Of a stretch of 9,543 nt of DNA, positions 1 to 6,318 are shown piece after piece. The number at the start of each line of letters is the position of its first letter. Position 1 is the first letter of the stretch. The notes beneath the pieces are model-generated. The model had not been told where the DNA came from. It did no database searches and worked only from the letters and a program-made list of their open reading frames with translations. The translations under genes and the position numbers were made by a program. Source of the stretch: Methanobacteriaceae archaeon (GTDB taxonomy: Archaea; Methanobacteriota; Methanobacteria; Methanobacteriales; Methanobacteriaceae); NCBI GenBank assembly GCA_011620845.1, contig WOYJ01000117.1:4860-14402 (forward strand). The letters are read 5' to 3'.

Positions 1-132
1 CTCTTAATTTGATCAACTCCACCTTCACAGCAAACCATGCAAGTTATGGTGGTGCCATCTACAACAAGGGTGCTCTTAATTTGATCAACTCCACCTTCAC
101 AGCAAACCATGCAAGTTATGGTGGTGCTATCT
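1..132 (+). repeat. Tandem 72-bp direct repeat inside the adhesin gene
   Basis: Bases 1-60 and 73-132 match at 59 of 60 positions (one C/T difference at the 56th base of each copy). The copies then diverge. The period is 72 nt, or 24 codons, one coil of the beta-helix (LNLINSTFTANHASYGGAI). Later coils keep the protein pattern but not the DNA identity, so this unit was copied recently or homogenised. The first copy may continue left of the window. Confidence 0.9.
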
Positions 133-1580
133 TCAATTGGGAGGGTACAGTAACTGTGGATAATTCTATATTTACCAATAACACCGCAGTTAGTGGTGGA
201 GCCATCTACAATGCACCGTATTGTTCTTTGAATGTGACAGGCTCTATCTTCACCGGAAACACGGCAGATTATAATGGTGGAGCCGTAAACAACGATGGTA
301 ACTTAACCATAATCGGTTCCACATTTACCGGAAACAGAGCAGTCTATGGTGGCGCAATCGCAGATCACACCAATTTAACCATCCACTTCAGCCGCATCGT
401 TGGAAACACCGCAACCACTGGAAGTGCAATTTACACCACTGACACCGCAGATGCAAGATACAACTGGTGGGGCTCCAATGCCAATCCCAGTAGTAAAGTT
501 TCAGGCAACGTGACAGTCGGCCCATGGATTGTCCTAACGGTTAAAGCAACCCCAAAAGACATCCTAGCTGGCGGTAAATCCACAGTTACGGCGGACTTAC
601 TCCATGATTCCAAGGGTGTTTACCACGACCCTAAAAATGGACACGTCCCTAACGGATTACCAGTGACATTCACCGCTACTAATGGAACCATCAGCCCCTC
701 ACAGAGCATTATGGTTAACGGTGGTAGAACATCCACTTTCACTGCAAAAAACCTGGGTAACGCCACTGTTAAAGCCACAGTTGATAACCAAACAGTATCT
801 ACCAATATCTCAGTATACCCCAACCTGGCCTTCATAGCGTCAGCCAATGGGGGAACACACTACTACGGTGACACCATACACTACTACATAACAGTTAAAA
901 ACAACGGCCCAACCAGTGTAGCCGGAATTTCCGTATACGACAAGCTGCCATCAGGATTAAAGTTTGTTAGTGCAACAGCAACCAGAGGATCCTACAAATC
1001 CAACACCTGGACCATTGGAACACTCAAACCAGGACAAACAGCCAAACTCGACATCAAAGCCACGGTAAACCAGATAGGAACAGTTACCAACAAGGCAACA
1101 CTAACAGAGTCCACCTGGAAAACACCAATGGGCATAATAACCATCAGTTTCAATGTGCCTAAAGCAGTACCACTTTCAGAGCTAATAAAAGCCTCCAGTC
1201 AAATCAAAAAGTACTATGAGAAAAACAAGAAACTACCAGCAAACCTTAAGGTAGCAGGACAAACCCTGACCATGCCCCAGCTACTCAAACTGCTAACCAC
1301 AGCCACTTTAAACATCAGCAAAAAGAACCTGAAACCCATTAACGTAACCACCGTGGGAAAAGCACCAAAGCCACAGGGATACTACCGGTCCGGCGGAGTG
1401 AGTAACTACCTCACCGTCGCCCAGAACATCAAAACCTTCATAAACAAAAATAAAAGAGCGCCTAACTACGCAGCAACCAGATTGGGAAATATACCCTTCA
1501 GCAAATTAGTCTACATGTACGCTAAAGTGATAAACTACTATGGACAAAACAAGAAACTACCCAACTACGTAGCTATATAA
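1..1580 (+). CDS. Adhesin-like surface protein with beta-helix repeats and pseudomurein-binding C-terminus (5'-truncated by window)
   Basis: The frame is open to the left edge, so the start lies outside the window; the first in-frame TTG (position 9) is inside a repeat. Residues are numbered from that TTG. Residues 1-150 are five or six coils of about 24 residues with the pattern STFT-N...GGAIYN, typical of right-handed parallel beta-helix surface proteins. They end in YNWWGSNANP (151-160), a common end-cap motif. Residues 175-270 resemble an invasin-like Big domain and 271-365 a DUF11 domain (VKNNGPTSVAGISV, then LPSGLKFVSA). Residues 388-523 hold pseudomurein-binding repeats: two fairly complete (around KKYYEKNKKLP and KTFINKNKRAP) and a last partial one (YYGQNKKLPNYVAI) that ends the protein. 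No C-terminal membrane segment or sorting signal is seen, so attachment is presumably non-covalent binding to pseudomurein. Its ligand is unknown. Secretion is expected, but the signal peptide is outside the window. Confidence 0.88.
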   Translation, partial: LNLINSTFTANHASYGGAIYNKGALNLINSTFTANHASYGGAIFNWEGTVTVDNSIFTNNTAVSGGAIYNAPYCSLNVTGSIFTGNTADYNGGAVNNDGNLTIIGSTFTGNRAVYGGAIADHTNLTIHFSRIVGNTATTGSAIYTTDTADARYNWWGSNANPSSKVSGNVTVGPWIVLTVKATPKDILAGGKSTVTADLLHDSKGVYHDPKNGHVPNGLPVTFTATNGTISPSQSIMVNGGRTSTFTAKNLGNATVKATVDNQTVSTNISVYPNLAFIASANGGTHYYGDTIHYYITVKNNGPTSVAGISVYDKLPSGLKFVSATATRGSYKSNTWTIGTLKPGQTAKLDIKATVNQIGTVTNKATLTESTWKTPMGIITISFNVPKAVPLSELIKASSQIKKYYEKNKKLPANLKVAGQTLTMPQLLKLLTTATLNISKKNLKPINVTTVGKAPKPQGYYRSGGVSNYLTVAQNIKTFINKNKRAPNYAATRLGNIPFSKLVYMYAKVINYYGQNKKLPNYVAI

Positions 1581-1619
1581 GAGGAAAAGATAAATTCCTC
1601 TTCTTTTAATTTTATTTTC
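1579..1619 (+). terminator. Hairpin and T-rich tract ending the adhesin transcript
   Basis: AAGAGGAA (1579-1586) and TTCCTCTT (1595-1602) form a perfect 8-bp stem with an 8-nt loop. The stem begins inside the adhesin stop codon. It is followed by the T-rich CTTTTAATTTTATTTTC (1603-1619). The T-rich side faces the plus strand, so it should end the adhesin transcript before it reads antisense into the thiolase gene. Archaeal termination depends mainly on the U-tract; the hairpin role is inferred. Confidence 0.6.
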
Positions 1620-1656
1620 AAAAATAGAAAAAAAATAGATCTTATTCTTAGGCTTT

Positions 1657-2808
1657 CTAATTGGAGAATATATGCACCGCAGCAGTTCCGCCGGTTCCAC
1701 CAATGTTGTGAGTCAGTCCTATTTCTGCACCATCTATCTGTCTCTTACCGGCTTCACCACGTAACTGCCAGACGATCTCAGCGGTTTGGGCTATACCGGT
1801 AGCTCCCAGTGGGTGTCCCCTTGATTTTAAGCCTCCAGAGGGGTTGATGGGTATCTTCCCATCACGCTCGGTTAAACCTTCTTCTACGGCTGGTCCACCC
1901 TGTCCTTTTTCTACAAATCCCAGGTCTTCTATGGCCAGTAAACCGTTTATACTGAAACAGTCATGCACTTCTGCCAAGTCCATGTCCTTTGGTTGTAAGC
2001 CAGCCATATTATAGGCTCTCTTTGCAGCATGGACTGTGGAGTCGATGGTGGTGATATCCCTTCGCTCGTGGAGTGCTATGGTTCCAGAGGCCTGGCCAGA
2101 CCCTTTAACATATATTGGGGTGTCCGTGTATTTATGGGCATCTTCTGCCGGACAAAGGGCAACTGCCGCTGCACCGTCGGTTACGGGTGAACAATCCAGT
2201 AATCTTAACGGGTCTGCTACCATGCTTGAATTTAACACCTGATCAACTGTGATCTCCATGGGAAACTGTGCCAGGGGGTTGAGCGCCCCATTTTTATGGT
2301 TAACCACACTAAACATGGCCAATTGTTCCCTGGTGGTTCCATATTCATACATGTGCCTCCTAGCCATCATAGCATAGAGTGATGGAAAATTCGCTCCCTG
2401 CTGTACCTCCCATTCCTGGTCTGCAGCTGTAGAAATTACCGGTGTAGGATCCACCACGTCGGTCATCTTCTCCACACCCGCGGATATCACGATGTCATGG
2501 TATCCGGATGCAACCGCCATGATACCGTTTCTAAGGGCCAATCCTCCAGAGGCACAGGCTGCCTCCACCCGGGTACAGGGGATGGGGTTTAGACCTACCT
2601 GATCTGCTATGAGAGATGCGATGTGTTCCTGTTCCACGAAGAGTCCCGCGGACATGTTACCTACGAACATGGCCTCCAGATCCCTCCCTTCAATACCGGC
2701 ATCCTCTATGGCCTTCAAACCGGCCTCACTTATCAAATCCCTAAATGATACGTCCCAGAGCTCTCCGAATTTAGTCTGGGACACGCCTATAATTGCAACG
2801 TCTCTCAT
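1657..2808 (-). CDS. Archaeal acetyl-CoA C-acetyltransferase (SCP2-type thiolase)
   Basis: Condenses two acetyl-CoA to acetoacetyl-CoA, the first step of the archaeal mevalonate pathway to isoprenoid lipids; cytosolic. From the ATG the protein has 383 residues, normal for the family. The nucleophilic cysteine is C85 in VEAACASGG. The active-site histidines are in EVHDCF (H282) and RGHPLGATG (H332). The C-terminal motif is HNIGGTGG, not the CxGGG of biosynthetic bacterial thiolases, which fits the archaeal SCP2-like group. I chose the ATG ending at 2808 over a TTG one codon upstream: GGGAGG (2815-2820) sits 6 nt before the ATG but only 3 nt before the TTG, and MRDVAIIG is a typical start for archaeal members. 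It lies 21 nt behind the HMG-CoA synthase gene, so the two are almost certainly co-transcribed and the products are expected to channel acetoacetyl-CoA. A DUF35 gene does not follow; the next gene is the convergent adhesin. A T-run on the minus strand near 1629-1636 may end the transcript. Confidence 0.93.
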   Translation of the reverse strand: MRDVAIIGVSQTKFGELWDVSFRDLISEAGLKAIEDAGIEGRDLEAMFVGNMSAGLFVEQEHIASLIADQVGLNPIPCTRVEAACASGGLALRNGIMAVASGYHDIVISAGVEKMTDVVDPTPVISTAADQEWEVQQGANFPSLYAMMARRHMYEYGTTREQLAMFSVVNHKNGALNPLAQFPMEITVDQVLNSSMVADPLRLLDCSPVTDGAAAVALCPAEDAHKYTDTPIYVKGSGQASGTIALHERRDITTIDSTVHAAKRAYNMAGLQPKDMDLAEVHDCFSINGLLAIEDLGFVEKGQGGPAVEEGLTERDGKIPINPSGGLKSRGHPLGATGIAQTAEIVWQLRGEAGKRQIDGAEIGLTHNIGGTGGTAAVHIFSN

Positions 2809-2814
2809 CAAATT

Positions 2815-2820
2815 CCTCCC
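2815..2820 (-). promoter_or_regulatory. Ribosome binding site deciding the thiolase start
   Basis: GGGAGG on the minus strand lies 6 nt from the ATG at 2808. It falls between the HMG-CoA synthase stop and the thiolase start, allowing independent re-initiation. Confidence 0.7.
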
Positions 2821-2829
2821 TAAAAAGAA

Positions 2830-3885
2830 TTAGTCTTCTGTTAAACCTGCCATTCGTAATTTTCCTTTAAACTTAGCATAAACCGCGTAATCAACGTAGT
2901 GTTTCTTCTCCACCATATCTTGAACTTTAGGTGCCAGTTCCCTCTTCTCTTCAATGTTATCGTTTACTGTGATAGAGAATGCATCACTTCCAGCACCGGA
3001 ACCATAGGAAACTGCCATTATTCTATCACCTGGCTCTGCTATATCCAGTACCGCCGCCAAACCTAACGGTGTTGCACCAGAGTAAGTGTTTCCAATAACA
3101 GGGGTTAAAAGTCCTGTTTTGTACTGTTCTTCTGTAAATCCTAATTTTCTGGCAGCGCGGATGTAGAATTTTCCGTTTGGCTGGTGGAAAATTGCGTAAT
3201 CATAATCTGAGGCTTCTGTACCCATCTGGTCGAAGAGGGTTTTTGCACCGGATAATACGTGTTTGAAGTAGGCGGGTTCACCGGTGAATCTGCCCCCATG
3301 TTTGGGGTAGGGTTTTCCCTCACGTCTGTAGAAGTCAGGGGTGTCTGTGGTGTAACTGCAGGTCCCCTCGAAGTCAGCAACTGTATCCTCTTTTCCTATT
3401 AAATAGGCAGCTCCTCCTGCGGATGCTGTATATTCTAAGGCATCACTGGGAGCGCCCTGTGCTGTATCAGCACCTACGGCAAGTCCATATTCTACCTGGC
3501 CAGAGTCAACCAAGCCCATGCAGATCTGCATACCCGCGGTTCCTGCTTTACATGCAAATTCCAGGTCTGCCGCGGTGAGGTTGGGTGTGGCCTCCACTGC
3601 ATCGGCTACGATGGTCGCCGTTGGTTTGACTGCATAGGGGTGGGATTCTGATCCCACGTAGATTGCACCGATTTTCTGGGGGTCGATGGAAGCCCTTTTA
3701 AGCGCATTTCTTGCGGCTTCGACTGATATCGTTGCTGTATCTTCATCTGGTCCAGGTACAGATTTTTCCTGTACAACCAGTCCCCTTGAAATAGCTGCTG
3801 GGTTATCTCCCCATACCTTGGCTATTTCTTCAACTTTTATCCTGTATGAAGGAATATAAATTCCATATCCTACTATTCCTGCCAT
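2830..3885 (-). CDS. Archaeal hydroxymethylglutaryl-CoA synthase
   Basis: Condenses acetyl-CoA with acetoacetyl-CoA to HMG-CoA, the committed precursor for mevalonate and archaeal ether lipids; cytosolic. The protein has 351 residues, the usual length of the archaeal type. The catalytic triad is visible: E80 in VGSESHPYAVKP, C112 in EFACKAGTAGMQ and H234 in AIFHQPNGKF. VIGNTYSGATPLG (263-275) and SYGSGAGSDAF (293-303) are the usual C-terminal active-site and fold motifs. The ATG at 3885 is preceded by AGTGAT, a match to the methanogen Shine-Dalgarno sequence. It is first gene of a two-gene operon with thiolase. A TATA-like element and palindromes lie just upstream and suggest regulated transcription. 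In other archaea this enzyme works in a complex with thiolase and a DUF35 scaffold; that third gene is not seen here. Confidence 0.94.
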   Translation of the reverse strand: MAGIVGYGIYIPSYRIKVEEIAKVWGDNPAAISRGLVVQEKSVPGPDEDTATISVEAARNALKRASIDPQKIGAIYVGSESHPYAVKPTATIVADAVEATPNLTAADLEFACKAGTAGMQICMGLVDSGQVEYGLAVGADTAQGAPSDALEYTASAGGAAYLIGKEDTVADFEGTCSYTTDTPDFYRREGKPYPKHGGRFTGEPAYFKHVLSGAKTLFDQMGTEASDYDYAIFHQPNGKFYIRAARKLGFTEEQYKTGLLTPVIGNTYSGATPLGLAAVLDIAEPGDRIMAVSYGSGAGSDAFSITVNDNIEEKRELAPKVQDMVEKKHYVDYAVYAKFKGKLRMAGLTED

Positions 3886-3901
3886 TAAATCACTACTCTT
3901 T

Positions 3902-3922
3902 AGAATTAATTCTTGATTAATC
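3902..3922. promoter_or_regulatory. Two palindromes between TATA box and start codon of HMG-CoA synthase
   Basis: AGAATTAATTCT (3902-3913) is a perfect 12-nt palindrome. GATTAATC (3915-3922) is a perfect 8-nt palindrome. Both centre on TTAA or TTAAT cores about one helical turn (11 bp) apart. They lie between the TATA-like box and the expected transcription start, where a bound repressor would block initiation. AT-rich palindromes also occur by chance. Confidence 0.35.
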
Positions 3923-3929
3923 TTTTATA
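3922..3929 (-). promoter_or_regulatory. TATA-like promoter of the HMG-CoA synthase/thiolase operon
   Basis: The minus strand reads TATAAAAG, preceded by the purine-rich AACAAAGG that could serve as a BRE. Transcription would begin near 3899, giving a leader of about 14 nt that still contains the ribosome binding site. Confidence 0.5.
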
Positions 3930-4026
3930 CCTTTGTTTAATTCGGATTGAATAATTTTGGGATGTTATTTTTAAAATCTAGAAGAAATATTTAGAAAATA
4001 TTAAATGTATTTTACTGCCTCCATCC

Positions 4027-4050
4027 TTATAAATATTATGGGAAATTTCC
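4027..4050 (+). promoter_or_regulatory. TATA-like promoter and palindrome upstream of the cyclo-ligase gene
   Basis: TTATAAATA (4027-4035) fits an archaeal TATA box and predicts a start near 4057 and a leader of about 40 nt. GGAAATTTCC (4041-4050), a perfect 10-nt palindrome, lies just downstream and before the expected start, a possible operator. Confidence 0.4.
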
Positions 4051-4099
4051 TAACAATTTAATGTTTAAAACTTATTTAATCTGTAAATGAGGAATATAA

Positions 4100-4708
4100 A
4101 TGGATGATAAAGGGAAATTAAGGGAAGAAATCTGGAATCTCCTGGGAGAGAGGGGATTTACCCACCGGAAAACTGATTATGGTAGAATCCCCAATTTCAA
4201 AGGGGCACTTAAGGCTGCTAATATGCTCAGGGACACTCCAGAATGGAAGGATTCCCGGGTGGTGTTCTCCAGTCCGGATCAGGCCCAGAGAAAGGTGCGC
4301 GAATACGCCCTCCGGGATGGCAAGGCACTGATCATGGCATCCCCTAAGCTAAAGCATGGATATCTATACATCGGCCCGGGTGATGCTTCTGGCCGGGAAA
4401 GCAGGGCTTCCACCATTAAAGGGGCTTTTGAGATAGCCAGGAGAGTGCAGGATTTTCCCACTGTAGACCTGGTGGTGGAGGGTTCCGTGGCGGTTGATCT
4501 TAATGGAGGGAGGCTGGGAAAGGGCGGTGGATATGGGGATCAAGAGATAGAGCATCTTTTACGTGAAGAGGCGATTACTGAAGAAACACCGGTAGCAACC
4601 ACAGTTCATGAAGCTCAGATCATAGAAAAAGTACCTCTGGAACCCCATGATAAGAAAATAGACATGATCGTTACCCCGGAAAGGGTGATAAGAATTGGTC
4701 ACACCTAG
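4100..4708 (+). CDS. 5-formyltetrahydrofolate cyclo-ligase (MTHFS) family protein
   Basis: In folate-using organisms this family makes 5,10-methenyl-tetrahydrofolate from 5-formyl-tetrahydrofolate with ATP. The 202-residue protein has the family signature GKGGGYGD (140-147), which includes the phosphate-binding glycine-rich loop, and the C-terminal PHDKKIDMIVTP (182-193) that matches the conserved H-D-x-K-x-D strand. The N-terminal KLREEIWNLL helix is also typical. Methanobacteriales use tetrahydromethanopterin as the C1 carrier, so the true substrate here is uncertain. The ATG is preceded by TGAGGA (4088-4093) at 6 nt. The stop TAG overlaps the stop of the convergent gene at 4705, leaving no room for a terminator. 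Family assignment is firm; the physiological reaction is not. Confidence 0.82.
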   Translation: MDDKGKLREEIWNLLGERGFTHRKTDYGRIPNFKGALKAANMLRDTPEWKDSRVVFSSPDQAQRKVREYALRDGKALIMASPKLKHGYLYIGPGDASGRESRASTIKGAFEIARRVQDFPTVDLVVEGSVAVDLNGGRLGKGGGYGDQEIEHLLREEAITEETPVATTVHEAQIIEKVPLEPHDKKIDMIVTPERVIRIGHT

Positions 4709-5061
4709 AAGTATTCCAGTAAAACAGTTAAATCTAAATCCTCCACATCCTCCAGGTTAACTAACCCGTACTTGTCAAGCAGGCTTTCTGTATCCTGATC
4801 TTCAAAGATATCGATGAAAGAGATATCTTCAACTCTGGTCCCTTTAAGTTCCTCTACCTCAATGATACACGTTTTAAGAAATTCAACCGAATCATCCATC
4901 TGTACCAGTTCTTCTATCCACCTGTTCTTATACTTATATGGCCTTTCCAGGTTGCAATCTTCAAAAAAGAATTTTTCATACAGCTTCTCTTGTGTAACGA
5001 ATTTGTAGATGAGTATGAGTTTTTCCTGTAGTTCCTGCAGGTCTTTTTCTTGGATTTCCAT
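4705..5061 (-). CDS. Small acidic protein of unknown function, downstream of wHTH regulator
   Basis: I do not recognise this 118-residue protein. It is strongly acidic, mostly predicted helical by residue pattern, and ends in an Asp/Glu/Leu-rich stretch (VNLEDVEDLDLTVLLEYF). It has two separated cysteines (in FEDCNLE and KTCIIE), no membrane segment and no signal peptide. It starts 31 nt after the regulator stop on the same strand, so co-transcription is likely. No clear Shine-Dalgarno sequence precedes the ATG at 5061. Its last four bases overlap the last four of the cyclo-ligase gene (CTAG, each strand reading TAG). The long open frame with lineage-typical composition and tight packing supports a real gene. 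It might bind or modulate the neighbouring regulator, but that is position only. Confidence 0.62.
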   Translation of the reverse strand: MEIQEKDLQELQEKLILIYKFVTQEKLYEKFFFEDCNLERPYKYKNRWIEELVQMDDSVEFLKTCIIEVEELKGTRVEDISFIDIFEDQDTESLLDKYGLVNLEDVEDLDLTVLLEYF

Positions 5062-5092
5062 GTTAATCTACTTTAGTCCTGTATTTTTGAAT

Positions 5093-5845
5093 TTAGTCCA
5101 GATATTTTTGAAAGTTAGAGAGCATCACCAGCAGGTTGTAACCTTTCTTGGTTATCATGTAGTCTCCCCGTTCATGTCTCTGGATGATGAGACTGTTTTC
5201 CATTAGTTTCTGAATGTGGAATAACAGGTTCCCTCCGCGGAGTCCGGTTAACTCGGATAGGGCGGTGAAGGTCCTGGTCTCTGCGGCCATGGATTTCAGG
5301 ATCTGGAGTCTCTGCTTATTGGAGATGGGTTCTAAGACAGTTTTGACCATAGTTTCATCAGGAATGGATGCTATTTCCATTTTATCTTCCGGGTTATCGT
5401 CGCTATAGATCTCCATGGAGCCAATCAGGTTCAGTTGCTTGTCGAAGAGTGATCTTACCTCAGAAAAACAGGCTTCACATCTGTCGTAAGGGGCTGTTTC
5501 CTTTATATCGTTTAGTTCCTGCCTCTTCTTTTCTATGGCTTCTTTGGTTACGTTTGTCTCCTTTATTAGTTCAGCATTATCCTCTAAGAATTTGCTAAAC
5601 CTGGATTTACAGGTTTCCCGCATATTACAGGGATCCACCATGTTTCTCTCCAGTGTTCCCTGGATATCTTCGGTTATGTAGGTGGTGATGGAATCGATGA
5701 TATCCTCTTTCATGTTGTTTAACATGATATTTAGGTAATCCTGGTTTGATTTTTCGATTAATCGTTTGATATCCTGGTGGATGGCTTCGAGTTTTGCTCT
5801 GGTGTCGTAGATCTCTCTTGTATCCAGCTTGTTTACATTTTCCAT
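5093..5845 (-). CDS. Winged-helix transcriptional regulator with N-terminal coiled-coil and four cysteines
   Basis: The 250-residue protein has two parts. Residues 1-140 are highly helical and charged, likely coiled-coil, and carry CNMRETC (C73, C79) and CEAC (C123, C126). Residues 165-250 form an ArsR-like winged helix: LEPISNKQRLQILKSM leads in, the recognition region is LTGLRGGNLLFHIQKLMEN, and the wing is IIQRHERGDYMITKKGYN. A CX5C plus CX2C set could bind zinc or an iron-sulfur cluster or form disulfides, making it a candidate redox or metal sensor. The DNA-binding part is well supported; the sensing role is inference. It is divergent from the MTH865-family gene, with inverted repeats between them, and is followed at 31 nt by the small acidic gene. 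No strong ribosome binding site precedes the ATG; TTTAATAA about 25-32 nt upstream on the minus strand (5870-5877) would fit a nearly leaderless transcript. Confidence 0.82.
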   Translation of the reverse strand: MENVNKLDTREIYDTRAKLEAIHQDIKRLIEKSNQDYLNIMLNNMKEDIIDSITTYITEDIQGTLERNMVDPCNMRETCKSRFSKFLEDNAELIKETNVTKEAIEKKRQELNDIKETAPYDRCEACFSEVRSLFDKQLNLIGSMEIYSDDNPEDKMEIASIPDETMVKTVLEPISNKQRLQILKSMAAETRTFTALSELTGLRGGNLLFHIQKLMENSLIIQRHERGDYMITKKGYNLLVMLSNFQKYLD

Positions 5846-5900
5846 AGTATTCTGTTATATGTTTAGGTGTTATTAAAGGTTTCTTTCTTAACTTAAAAAG

Positions 5901-5932
5901 TTATACGAGTGTATTAAACTATACTTTGTATA
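5901..5932. promoter_or_regulatory. Paired ATAC/GTAT inverted repeats in the divergent regulator/MTH865 promoter region
   Basis: TATACTTTGTATA (5920-5932) is a 5-bp inverted repeat with a 3-nt centre. About 17-18 bp to its left ATACGAGTGTAT (5903-5914) repeats the same half-sites around a 4-nt centre. A further AACTT/AAGTT inverted repeat lies at 5890-5902. They lie between a winged-helix regulator gene and a divergent gene, the usual place for operators of such a regulator. Confidence 0.4.
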
Positions 5933-5944
5933 TTCTAGTGACGG

Positions 5945-5959
5945 TTTAATATATATTTC
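5945..5959 (+). promoter_or_regulatory. TATA-like promoter of the MTH865-family gene
   Basis: TTTAATATATATTTC fits an archaeal TATA element. Transcription would begin near 5979, giving a leader of about 27 nt that contains AGGAG at 5997-6001. Confidence 0.5.
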
Positions 5960-6005
5960 TATTCAGCACTATGTAATATTGTAAATTAAAAAATCTAGGA
6001 GATGA

Positions 6006-6251
6006 ATGAAGATGGGAGTAAAAGAAGAAATACACGCACAGATCGTCGGAGCACTGGCCGGGGCAACTTTCCCAATTGAAACACCAGAAAAATTATTAGC
6101 CTCCTTCCCAGATGGAGCAGAAACCACCTGCCAAGCTGGAGATGTTAAGTTAAAAGCTGGAGACGCCGGTCAGGTCCTAACAGCTGATGATTTCCCATTT
6201 AAATCAGCTAAAGAAGTAGCAGATGTAATTGTAGAAAGAGCAGGGCTATAA
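6006..6251 (+). CDS. MTH865-family small protein
   Basis: The 81-residue protein matches the MTH865-like family as I know it: VKEEIHAQIVGALAGATFPI at the start, then KLKAGDAGQVLTADDFPF and a final helix VADVIVERAGL. A structure exists for the M. thermautotrophicus member, a small helical EF-hand-like fold; I know of no established function. It has one cysteine (C40 in TTCQAGD). Two ATGs are possible, 6006 and 6012. AGGAG (5997-6001) is 4 nt from the first and 10 nt from the second; I kept the first because the family member I recall also begins MKMGVKE. The gene stands alone, divergent from the winged-helix regulator, which may control it. A T7 run follows. Confidence 0.88.
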   Translation: MKMGVKEEIHAQIVGALAGATFPIETPEKLLASFPDGAETTCQAGDVKLKAGDAGQVLTADDFPFKSAKEVADVIVERAGL

Positions 6252-6271
6252 AGTAACCCTCCCTTTACATC

Positions 6272-6278
6272 TTTTTTT
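6272..6278 (+). terminator. T-tract terminator after the MTH865-family gene
   Basis: A run of seven T follows the stop codon by about 20 nt, typical of archaeal U-tract termination. No convincing hairpin precedes it. It would limit read-through into the convergent thioesterase gene. Confidence 0.45.
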
Positions 6279-6318
6279 AAAAGGTAAATTAAACTGTTTA
6301 AAACAATTGAAAGTGGCT

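Noticed and set aside
9..11. TTG as the start codon of the adhesin gene
   Set aside because: It lies inside a beta-helix repeat, the frame is open to the window edge, and the same repeat occurs again 72 nt later.
620..847. Minus-strand open frames opposite the adhesin, HMG-CoA synthase, regulator and exonuclease genes
   Set aside because: They lack ribosome binding sites and recognisable protein patterns, and lie antisense to well-supported genes.
2809..2811. TTG one codon upstream as thiolase start
   Set aside because: It is only 3 nt from the GGAGG ribosome binding site, while the following ATG is well spaced and matches the family N-terminus.
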